A stretch of 12,647 nt of DNA. It comes from Pseudomonadota bacterium (GTDB lineage: Bacteria; Pseudomonadota; Alphaproteobacteria; Micropepsales; Micropepsaceae). Within the stretch, counting starts at the first letter, position 1; each line of letters starts with the position of its first letter. The stretch covers positions 1 through 12,647 of the forward strand of contig JANYBR010000374.1 of the NCBI GenBank assembly GCA_025360685.1, read 5' to 3'. Both the position numbers and the translations under genes were made by a program. Positions 6,939 to 12,647 of this stretch are shown in pieces. The notes beneath the pieces are model-generated. The model was given only the letters and a program-made list of their open reading frames with translations. It had not been told where the DNA came from and searched no databases.

Positions 6939-8300
6939 ATGCAGCGGCTTCGACTCTCACTCATCACATCCTTGGTGTTGCTCATCGGCTCGCTTGCGCT
7001 CATCGGTGGCGGCTTGGCCCAATCCATCGATCGCGAAAAAATCGCACGCTTCGTATCGTTTCAATCGTTCTTGACCAACACGCGCACGGCAAAATTTGCA
7101 GCCTATCGGCGGCTCGCCGGTGCGCGCGTCGCAAATGCCAAAGCTTTCGAGGAGATGCGTAGCTACATTCTGAACTACTATGAAGGCGTCGTTATCGTGA
7201 GCACGTTCACGACCGATGGCGCTTTTGCCGACTGTGTCACGATCGAGTCGCAGCCCAGCCTCCGCCGATTGGGCATAAAGAAACTTGCCCCTGCGCCGCG
7301 CTCGACGGCATTCAAACCCATTTCAGACCGGCAAGTCCCTGGCACCGTTCGCTACGCGCCGTCATTGCTGCAGCTCGGCCTTAAGGACCAGTTCGGAAAT
7401 CGCATTGCCTGCAAGTCGGGTACGATTCCGCTCCAGCGCATCACACTGGAACGGCTCGTGCGCTTTCCAACCTTGCGCGACTTCCTGTCCAAGACTCCGA
7501 ACTTCCATCCGGGCAAGCAGGGAAGAAACGATTTCAAGCCCGACTGGGAAGCAACGCACCTGCATGCCCATGCGTGGCAATTTATCGACAACTTTGGCGG
7601 CAATTCCTGGTTGAACCTGTGGAATCCCAGCGGCGACTTCACTCTGTCCCAACAATGGTACGTAGCGGACGCGCCGAGCGGCACGCAGACAGCCGAAGGT
7701 GGATGGGTGAACGAGCCCGACCGCTGGGGCAATTCCTCCGTGCTGTTCATCTACTGGACGGCGGACGGCTACAACAACACCGGTTGCTACAATCTTGATT
7801 GCGCGGGGTTCGTGCAGATCAATTCGAACTGGTATCTCGGAGGGCCGTGGAACCACTACTCCACGTTCGGCGGAGATCAGTGGGGCTTCGAGCTTCAGTG
7901 GAAACTCTACCAGGGCAATTGGTGGCTGTTTCTAAAGGGTCCGGGCGACTACGAGGCCGTCGGCTACTATCCCACGTCGATCTACGGCGCAGGTGGCCTC
8001 GCCAACAAGGCAACCCGGGTCGACTATGGCGGCGAAGTCGCGCGCAAAACGGGCGATGCATGGCCGCAAATGGGTTCAGGCAGGCTCGCGGCGACCGGCT
8101 GGCAGCAGGCCGCTTTCCAGGAAGACATCTTTTACATTCCGCACGATGAAAATGACGGCTTCGGAGTCTGGACGGACCTTGCGCCTCAGGATGAGGGCCT
8201 GCCGGCCTGCTTCACCGTTGACTTCACCCCGGCGAGCGCCGGCGGCAGTTGGGGTTCCTACATATTCTTCGGCGGGCCTGGCGGCATGACCTGCAACTAG
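6939..8300 (+). CDS. Secreted neprosin-family glutamic peptidase
   Basis: Neprosin (peptidase family G3; formerly DUF239) was described from Nepenthes pitcher fluid as a proline-directed endopeptidase with two catalytic glutamates. Here a signal peptide occupies about residues 1-27 (Arg-rich start, LVLLIGSLALIGGG core, cleavage near GLA-QS). An N-terminal region to about residue 200 probably corresponds to the activation domain. The C-terminal neprosin domain contains EGGW (E253), the block IYWTADGYNNTGCYNLDCAGF, GNWWLF, VGYYP and GGEV (E366), then PQMGSG. E253 and E366 are 113 residues apart, close to the 109 between the two plant catalytic glutamates as I recall them, so the enzyme looks intact. 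The two Cys of CYNLDC are also conserved in plants. The ATG has an excellent AGGAGAGG site at 6928-6935. It is monocistronic as far as seen. Exact substrate preference is unknown; a role in external protein breakdown is inferred. Confidence 0.88.
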   Translation: MQRLRLSLITSLVLLIGSLALIGGGLAQSIDREKIARFVSFQSFLTNTRTAKFAAYRRLAGARVANAKAFEEMRSYILNYYEGVVIVSTFTTDGAFADCVTIESQPSLRRLGIKKLAPAPRSTAFKPISDRQVPGTVRYAPSLLQLGLKDQFGNRIACKSGTIPLQRITLERLVRFPTLRDFLSKTPNFHPGKQGRNDFKPDWEATHLHAHAWQFIDNFGGNSWLNLWNPSGDFTLSQQWYVADAPSGTQTAEGGWVNEPDRWGNSSVLFIYWTADGYNNTGCYNLDCAGFVQINSNWYLGGPWNHYSTFGGDQWGFELQWKLYQGNWWLFLKGPGDYEAVGYYPTSIYGAGGLANKATRVDYGGEVARKTGDAWPQMGSGRLAATGWQQAAFQEDIFYIPHDENDGFGVWTDLAPQDEGLPACFTVDFTPASAGGSWGSYIFFGGPGGMTCN

Positions 8301-8343
8301 TCCGTTCACGAGACAGTGCGGTGCTTACCCAGTTCTAGATATT

Positions 8344-8396
8344 GCGTCGCTCAACCGATCGGCATAGATACGCGCATGCAGCGTGTTGAGCGACGC
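8344..8396. repeat. Perfect 12-bp inverted repeat between peptidase gene and metal-uptake cluster
   Basis: GCGTCGCTCAAC (8344-8355) is repeated exactly inverted as GTTGAGCGACGC (8385-8396) around a 29-base loop. It starts 43 bases after the peptidase stop and ends just before the first gene of the next cluster. There is no T run, so a classic intrinsic terminator is unlikely. It could be a boundary hairpin, a leader RNA element or a regulator site. It is not AT-rich like known Zur boxes. Confidence 0.6.
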
Positions 8397-8419
8397 CGGT
8401 GAAGACGCGTTCCGCCGTG

Positions 8420-8803
8420 ATGGCGAGGGGCCGCAGATTCCTGCCCCGGGCCAGGACACCGCGCCTTGCGATCGCGCTTTTGACGCTGCTTGCATTCACC
8501 GCACAAACCATCGTCACGCAGACCCACATCCATGCCGCCACACGGGCCGGAACGGCGACGACGCTAACGCAGGCCGCCAACCCGCACGCGCCGCTGCCGG
8601 ACAAGGCTCCCGCTCGAGACGATCAGGCCAACTGCCCGATTTGTCAGGGACTGCTGCACGCCGGCAGCTATGTGACCCCGTCGACGAGCGCGGTCATGGT
8701 GTTGAGCGTCACCACCCTTTTCAGCGTCGTCGCCCTCGAAGTCATCGCGATCGGGCAGACGCATTCGCATGCCTGGAAGAGCCGCGCGCCACCTTCCGCC
8801 TAA
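8420..8803 (+). CDS. Small secreted/membrane Cys-His protein, DUF2946-like
   Basis: 127 residues from the ATG at 8420. A longer form from GTG at 8399 would add MKTRSAV; neither start has a good ribosome binding site and the first stop upstream is at 8387. The N-terminus has an Arg-rich start and a hydrophobic core (about 15-33), then QTHIHA, a CPIC pair (C72, C75), a second hydrophobic segment (about 90-112), and a C-terminal THSHAW...RAPP ending. This arrangement of signal, CPxC, late hydrophobic segment and His plus RAPP tail resembles the DUF2946 family, whose function is not established. The Cys and His pairs could bind a metal, which would suit its position at the head of a metal-uptake cluster, but this is inference. 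The assignment to DUF2946 is from pattern memory. Confidence 0.6.
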   Translation: MARGRRFLPRARTPRLAIALLTLLAFTAQTIVTQTHIHAATRAGTATTLTQAANPHAPLPDKAPARDDQANCPICQGLLHAGSYVTPSTSAVMVLSVTTLFSVVALEVIAIGQTHSHAWKSRAPPSA

Positions 8804-8847
8804 CTCCACCCGAATAAGCAGCTGAGTCCCGAGGTTGCGCCGATCCA

Positions 8848-8864
8848 TCCGGCGCGCCGCCGGA
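8848..8864. repeat. GC hairpin in the leader of the outer-membrane protein gene
   Basis: TCCGGCG-CGC-CGCCGGA is a perfect seven-base-pair stem with a three-base loop. It lies between the small Cys-His gene (stop 8803) and the barrel gene (ATG 8926). It has no T run. It may be a partial terminator or an RNA-stability element within the operon. Confidence 0.4.
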
Positions 8865-8925
8865 ACTCATCGCAGCACGCTCTGTCGCACGGAGATGCTG
8901 GCCCTCGAAGTCCTGGAGTTATCCG

Positions 8926-10404
8926 ATGAGCGAAGCCCTTCCGCATTCCGGCGGAACAAAAGTTTCACGTACGTCTGTTTTACCAAGCCGGCACACGTGC
9001 CCGCGGCGCAACAAAGCCGTCGCGCTGGCCGTCATCGGCCTGGTGCTTCTTGCGGCGTCGCCGGCGTCGGCGGACGAAGCAGCCGATCTGGCCGCGATCA
9101 AGTCCCAACTGAGCGCGCTCGAGCACGACTATGGCGGCAAGATCCGCTCGCTCGAAAGCCGCCTGGCAAAGGCCGAAGCGGACGCCAGAGAAGCGCGCGC
9201 CGCGGCGACCACCGCCAATCGTTCGGCCAGCACGGCGACCGTCGCGGCCCAGGCCGCCGCGCAGACGGCCGAGGCGTCGGCCAATGCGGCACAGAAAGCA
9301 GCGGCCGAAGCGCCACCGCCCGCCGCGCCGCCGGCTTCGAACAATGCGTTCAATCCGGGAATCGCCGCAGTGCTGAACGGCTTCTACGTGGCGTCGTCGC
9401 ACGACACGCAAACCGCGCACATCAGAGGGTTTGCGGCCGGCGAGGACGCCCGTGGTCCGCTGCGCGGTTTTTCGCTTGGCGAGTCGGAAGTATCGCTGGC
9501 GGCCAACATCGATCCGTCCTTGCAGGGCTTCCTCGACTTCTCGATGAAGGACGACAACAGCCTGTCGGTGGAAGAGGCCTATATCCAGACGAAGGACCTG
9601 CCCTACGGCGTGACGTTGAAGGCGGGACGCTTCCTCTCGGGGATCGGCTACATCAACGAGCGCCACGCGCATGACTGGTCGTTCTCCGATGCGCCCCTGC
9701 CCTATCGCGCATTCCTCAACTCGCAATATGGCGATGATGGGCTGCAGGTTCGCTGGCTGGCGCCAACGGACCAGTTCCTGGAATTCGGCGCGGAGATTTT
9801 CCGCGGCGATGCCTATCCCGCCACTGGCGCGTCACACACCGGCCAGGGCACCGTCACCGCGTTCGTGCACACCGGAAACGACATCAACGACAGCAGCTCC
9901 TACTTGCTGGCCGCGTCGTACCTGCATTCGCGCGCCGACAAGCGCGATAGCGAAGGCCACCTTTTCGACGGCACGGACGATCTGGGAATCCTGAGCGTCG
10001 TTTACAAATGGGCGCCGGGCGGTAATCCGGTGGTGCGCAATCTCACTGTGTCGAGCGAACTGTTCTACGGCCATGAAGGCGGCTTCTTCGATGCCACGGC
10101 CTTCTCGCAAGACCGCTTCGGCTGGTACGCGCAAGCCGTCTATCAGTTCATGCCGCAATGGAGTTTTGGGCTGCGCTACGCCGATCTGGGCTCGTCCAAT
10201 CCCGGACCGGCGCTGGCGGGAAGTCTTCTGGACGATCTTGGCCATGCCCCGCGCGCCGCAACCGCCCTGCTCGAGTACGACACGAGCGAGTTTGGCCGGC
10301 TGCGGCTGCAGTACACGCACGACGAAGCCGATCTCAAACCGAACGATCTGATCCTGTTCCAATACACCGTCATCTACGGGCCGCACGGCGCCCATCGCTA
10401 CTGA
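8926..10404 (+). CDS. Outer-membrane beta-barrel (porin-like) protein with N-terminal coiled coil, linked to metal uptake
   Basis: 492 residues. An unusually long basic N-region (1-30) precedes the hydrophobic core AVALAVIGLVLLAASPASA, with cleavage expected after A49. Residues about 52-128 are an Ala/Glu/Arg-rich coiled coil (IKSQLSALEHDYGGKIRSLESRL is heptad-like), then a Pro/Ala linker (PPPAAPPAS) to residue 138. From N139 on, alternating hydrophobic and aromatic strands separated by Gly/Asp turns (FSMKDDNSLSVEEAYIQT, LKAGRFLSGIGYINERHAH, FGLRYADLGSS) end in a terminal aromatic (HRY), as in outer-membrane proteins. A coiled coil before the barrel is known in some trimeric porins. There is no TonB box or plug domain, so it is not a TonB receptor. 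GGAG seven bases before ATG supports the start. Its stop is 10 bases before the binding-protein ATG, so co-transcription is likely. I infer a role in metal passage across the outer membrane from context only. Confidence 0.75.
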   Translation: MSEALPHSGGTKVSRTSVLPSRHTCPRRNKAVALAVIGLVLLAASPASADEAADLAAIKSQLSALEHDYGGKIRSLESRLAKAEADAREARAAATTANRSASTATVAAQAAAQTAEASANAAQKAAAEAPPPAAPPASNNAFNPGIAAVLNGFYVASSHDTQTAHIRGFAAGEDARGPLRGFSLGESEVSLAANIDPSLQGFLDFSMKDDNSLSVEEAYIQTKDLPYGVTLKAGRFLSGIGYINERHAHDWSFSDAPLPYRAFLNSQYGDDGLQVRWLAPTDQFLEFGAEIFRGDAYPATGASHTGQGTVTAFVHTGNDINDSSSYLLAASYLHSRADKRDSEGHLFDGTDDLGILSVVYKWAPGGNPVVRNLTVSSELFYGHEGGFFDATAFSQDRFGWYAQAVYQFMPQWSFGLRYADLGSSNPGPALAGSLLDDLGHAPRAATALLEYDTSEFGRLRLQYTHDEADLKPNDLILFQYTVIYGPHGAHRY

Positions 10405-10414
10405 GGAGAACACC

Positions 10415-11320
10415 ATGAAAAAATTATTGATCGGTGCCGCGCTGTCGGCAATCGCGTTCAGCTCACCGGCCTCGGCCGCCTTGAGCGTCTTTGCCTGCGA
10501 GCCGGAATGGGGCGCGCTGTCGAGCGAGGTCGGCGGCGACAAGGTTTCCGTCTACACCGCCACCACCGGCGCGCAGGATCCGCACCAGATTCAAGCGCGT
10601 CCCAGCCTGATTGCGAAGGCGCGCAGCGCGGACATCACGGTCTGCGATGGGGCGGAACTGGAGATCGGCTGGCTGCCGATGATCCTGCAACAGTCGGACA
10701 ATTCCAAGCTCGCCACCGGGCAACCCGGCGCGTTCGACGCAACCAGCTATGTGCGGCTGCTCGAACAACCCAGCCGCCTGGATCGTGCCGAGGGCGATAT
10801 TCATGCCGCCGGCAATCCGCACATTCAGACCGATCCGCGCATGATGCTGCCCATCGCCAAAGCGCTCGCGGCGCGTTTCGCACAACTCGACAGCGCGAAC
10901 GCGCCCTACTATGCGAGCCGCGCAGCGGATTTCGAAAAGCGCTGGTCCGCCGCACTGGCAAAATGGACGGCGCAGGCCGCGCCGCTGAAAGGCGTCAACA
11001 TCGCGGTCCAGCATCACGCCTGGATCTACATGGAAAACTGGCTGGGCCTGCACGAGGTCGTGCCGCTCGAGCCGAAACCGGGCGTACCGCCGTCGAGCGG
11101 CTATCTCGCCGAGGTGTTGCAAAAGCTGCAGGCCACGCCGGCGAAGTTCGTGATCCGCGCGGCCTATGAAGACGACCGGCCGTCTCAGTTCATCTCGGAG
11201 CATGCCGGGATTCCCGCCGTGGTGCTGCCCTTTACCGTCGGCGGCACCGACGGCGCGAAGGATCTGTTCAGTCTTTATGGCGACACGATCAACCGGCTGC
11301 TGGCGGGGCTGAAGAAATGA
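10415..11320 (+). CDS. Periplasmic metal (zinc) ABC transporter substrate-binding protein, ZnuA/AztC class
   Basis: A cluster A-I solute-binding protein that captures Zn(II) (possibly Mn) in the periplasm and delivers it to an ABC permease. The signal peptide is residues 1-21 (MKKLL, cleavage after PASA). Metal ligands expected in the family are visible: H57 in DPHQ, H136 in GNPH, H200 in QHHAW, and D279 in GGTDGAKDL. The three-His-plus-Asp set and its spacing agree with AztC/ZnuA proteins as I recall them. The His/Asp-rich loop of E. coli ZnuA is absent. 301 residues is the normal length. AGGAG lies in the GAGGAGAACACC spacer that also contains the end of the upstream stop. The gene ends in ATGA, sharing bases with the permease start, so translation is coupled. 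Zn over Mn is inferred from the ligand set and neighbours. Confidence 0.88.
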   Translation: MKKLLIGAALSAIAFSSPASAALSVFACEPEWGALSSEVGGDKVSVYTATTGAQDPHQIQARPSLIAKARSADITVCDGAELEIGWLPMILQQSDNSKLATGQPGAFDATSYVRLLEQPSRLDRAEGDIHAAGNPHIQTDPRMMLPIAKALAARFAQLDSANAPYYASRAADFEKRWSAALAKWTAQAAPLKGVNIAVQHHAWIYMENWLGLHEVVPLEPKPGVPPSSGYLAEVLQKLQATPAKFVIRAAYEDDRPSQFISEHAGIPAVVLPFTVGGTDGAKDLFSLYGDTINRLLAGLKK

Positions 11321-12098
11321 GTCTGGGAAATCTGGAACTCTCCATCCTGCTGCCGGCGTTCCTTGCCGGGCTTCTGGTGCTTGCGACACATGTTCCATTG
11401 GGCCAGCAGGTGCTCAATCGCGGCATCGTCTTCATCGATCTTGCCATCGCCCAGGTCGCCGGACTCGGCGTGACGGCGGCAGACGCATTGGGTTTCGAGC
11501 CCGAAGGCTGGCGCGTGCAGGTGGCGGCGGTTTCAGCCGCGCTGATCGGCGCACTGGCGCTGACCTGGACCGAAAAAAATGGGCCGCCGCGCAGGAAGCG
11601 CTGATCGGCGTTCTGTTCGTGGTCGCGGCCAGCGTCGAGCTTCTCATTCTCGCCAACAATCCGCATGGCGGCGAACATCTCAAAGACCTGCTGGTCGGAC
11701 AGATATTGTGGGTCTCGACGGCCAGCCTGATTCCGGTGGCGGTGTTGTACGCGGTCGCCCTTGCCATCTGGTTTGGTTTTCGCCGCCGCATCGGACAGGC
11801 CGGGTTCTACATTCTCTTTGCGCTGGTCGTGACTCAGTCGGTCCAGCTTGTGGGCATCTATCTCGTCTTCGCCAGCCTGATCGTGCCGGCACTGGCGGCG
11901 AGGCGGTTTGCAGAGACCTATCGCCTCGCGATCGGCTACACGGTTGGTCTGATCGGCTACGTCGTCGGATTGGCGGCGTCTTCGATTTTCGATCTGCCGA
12001 CCGGCGCGGTCATCGTGGTCAGTCTGCTCCTCACGTTCCTCGCGGCGATCGTGCTCTCGCTGCTGGTGCCTCGGCCATGGCGGGCTGCTTTAGCCTGA
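11317..12098 (+). pseudogene. Metal ABC transporter permease (ZnuB-like), split by a -1 frameshift
   Basis: The inner-membrane subunit paired with the zinc-binding protein. It is read in two frames. 11317-11604 encodes 95 residues and goes out of frame after T-E-K (ending NGPPRRKR). 11580-12098 encodes the remainder (W-A-A-A-Q-E-A-L-I-G...). Moving back one base at the seven-A run 11573-11579 joins them into about 260 uninterrupted residues, the normal length for this family. Conserved blocks lie on both sides: RGIVFIDLAIAQVAGLG before, LLVGQILWVS and YLVFASLIVPALAARR after. Several hydrophobic segments are spread over both parts. Apart from this point the sequence shows no decay. Three explanations remain: a real inactivating deletion (A8 to A7), a homopolymer sequencing error, or recoding by ribosomal or polymerase slippage. 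The ATG overlaps the preceding stop. No ATP-binding subunit is adjacent. Confidence 0.85.
11573..11610 (+). other. A7 slippery site with downstream hairpin inside the permease gene
   Basis: In the upstream frame the codons are GAA AAA AAT, so the heptamer A-AAA-AAT (11574-11580) allows both tRNAs to re-pair after a -1 slip. The next codon is then TGG at 11580, in the downstream frame. Four bases later, CGCCGCGC (11585-11592) can pair with GCG (11598-11600) and, past a five-base bulge, CGGCG (11606-11610), giving a GC stem of eight pairs. This is the usual arrangement for -1 recoding, although an ordinary homopolymer error would look identical at the A run. Confidence 0.4.
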
Positions 12099-12398
12099 TG
12101 CCTCAGACGGAGATCGCTATAGATGCTTGGCCAGTAACGGTTCAAGCCCGGGGCTGAACCGCGAGTCGCCAAGCTGCCGTTCGCCGCTGCAGACATATAC
12201 GCTGCCCGGCGAGAAGAACGTTTACCGCCGTAGAGCCTGCCACTGCACGCCGACAATCCTTCCGCCAACAACAATGCGGCGAGCATCTCAATGTGACGCG
12301 CCCACGGTCGATCTAGATTTGTGTGTGATCGGTCACGCTGGTACAAAATGTCCGTCAGGCCAAGATACCGGCGGCACAAAATGGGTGGGCTGATCGCA
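12099..12398. other. Intergenic region after the permease
   Basis: About 300 bases with no supported gene. Short open frames on both strands have no recognisable product. It holds the hairpin at 12139-12160, a short GTGA-TCGG-TCAC dyad at 12325-12336, and a CAATGC-GA-GCATTG palindrome (12397-12410) that runs over the proposed start codon of the next gene. No clear promoter was recognised. Confidence 0.5.
12139..12160 (+). terminator. Hairpin downstream of the permease, possible operon end
   Basis: GGTTCA, a bulged A, GCC, a CGG loop, then GGC and TGAACC give nine base pairs with one bulge, 40 bases after the permease stop. No T run follows, so it is at best a weak or factor-assisted terminator, or a 3'-end stabiliser. 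The GGTTCAAGCCC half resembles a tRNA T-arm only by chance; no tRNA fits around it. Confidence 0.35.
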
Positions 12399-12647
12399 AT
12401 GCGAGCATTGTATACGGCTGTTGCCATCCTTTACCTGGCGACCTCGCTGAATGCAGTCGCCGCGAATGCTAGTCAGCCTGCTAATGCTGAAAGCGTTCAG
12501 TCGCCCGAGAAGCCTGCTTGTGCCGTTCCCGCGAGCAATGAAGCGATCGAATGGCGAACGAGCGGCATTGAGTCGTACTACGCGGGATCAGATACCGCCG
12601 TGCATCGGCAGTTGTTTGGACTGACGACATTCGCCGACCCATCCGAC
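12399..12647 (+). CDS. Secreted protein of unknown function, 3'-truncated by window edge
   Basis: An open frame continues to the last base, giving 83 residues from ATG at 12399. It begins with a clear signal peptide (MRALYTAVAILYLATSLNAVAA, cleavage near residue 22), then an Ala/Ser/Gln-rich stretch, one Cys (CAVPAS), and EAIEWRTSGIESYYAGSD. In-frame ATG codons at 12381 and 12348 are alternatives. None has a strong ribosome binding site, though GGGTGGG (12384-12390) precedes 12399. The Cys is not in a lipobox. I do not recognise the family. Codons are less GC-biased than in the metal cluster. Confidence 0.55.
   Translation, partial: MRALYTAVAILYLATSLNAVAANASQPANAESVQSPEKPACAVPASNEAIEWRTSGIESYYAGSDTAVHRQLFGLTTFADPSD

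Noticed and set aside
8301..8419. Zur box before the metal-uptake cluster
   Set aside because: I looked for an AT-rich TGTTATA/TATAACA-like palindrome and found none; the only strong dyad is GC-rich and has a 29-base loop.
8835..9674. 279-codon plus-strand frame overlapping the barrel gene
   Set aside because: Arg-rich out-of-frame translation; the barrel frame has a ribosome binding site, signal peptide and terminal aromatic residue.
10463..11398. 311-codon minus-strand frame over the zinc-binding protein gene
   Set aside because: Shadow of a real gene; the plus strand has a signal peptide, metal ligands and operon spacing.
12139..12160. tRNA T-arm-like sequence
   Set aside because: Only the GGTTCAAGCCC half looks similar; no acceptor, anticodon or D arm can be folded around it.
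12325..12336. GTGA-TCGG-TCAC as a CRP site
   Set aside because: The CRP consensus needs six bases between TGTGA and TCACA; here the half-sites are too close and the outer bases do not fit.

Overview
The window is GC-rich (roughly 60%) bacterial DNA with tightly packed genes. The proteins (a quinohemoprotein alcohol dehydrogenase, outer-membrane and periplasmic proteins, acyl-lipid desaturase, EthA-like monooxygenase) point to an aerobic Gram-negative Pseudomonadota, alpha- or gammaproteobacterial. I cannot place it more precisely from sequence alone.

Layout. Bases 1-1146 (+) hold a class III (CaiB/BaiF) CoA-transferase that starts outside the window. It converges on a membrane fatty-acid desaturase (1173-2234, -; TTG start). 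After a 448-base divergent intergenic region carrying a perfect FNR/FixK-type palindrome, an EthA-like Baeyer-Villiger monooxygenase (2683-4185, +) converges with only 12 bases to spare on a PQQ- and heme-containing alcohol dehydrogenase (4198-6402, -). The dehydrogenase has the Asp-x-Asp signature associated with lanthanide use. A second long divergent region (6403-6938) contains several dyads, including CCCCCCTATCCAGGGGGG. It is followed by a secreted neprosin-type glutamic peptidase (6939-8300, +).

Bases 8420-12098 (+) look like a metal (probably zinc) uptake cluster. It contains a small secreted Cys/His protein (DUF2946-like), an outer-membrane beta-barrel with an N-terminal coiled coil, a periplasmic zinc-binding protein of the ZnuA/AztC class, and its inner-membrane permease, translationally coupled by ATGA. 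The permease is split by a -1 frameshift at an A7 run. No ATPase gene is visible. After about 300 bases with a hairpin, a secreted protein of unknown function begins and runs off the right edge.

How the genes may work together (inference): the CoA-transferase, the monooxygenase (ketone to ester) and the periplasmic PQQ dehydrogenase (alcohol to aldehyde/acid) would fit oxidative breakdown of hydrophobic carbonyl compounds or alcohols, with the desaturase adjusting membrane lipids. They are not one operon. The metal-uptake genes do form a plausible transcription unit in which the barrel, binding protein and permease would move a metal from outside to cytoplasm. No tRNA, rRNA, CRISPR, insertion sequence or phage gene was seen.
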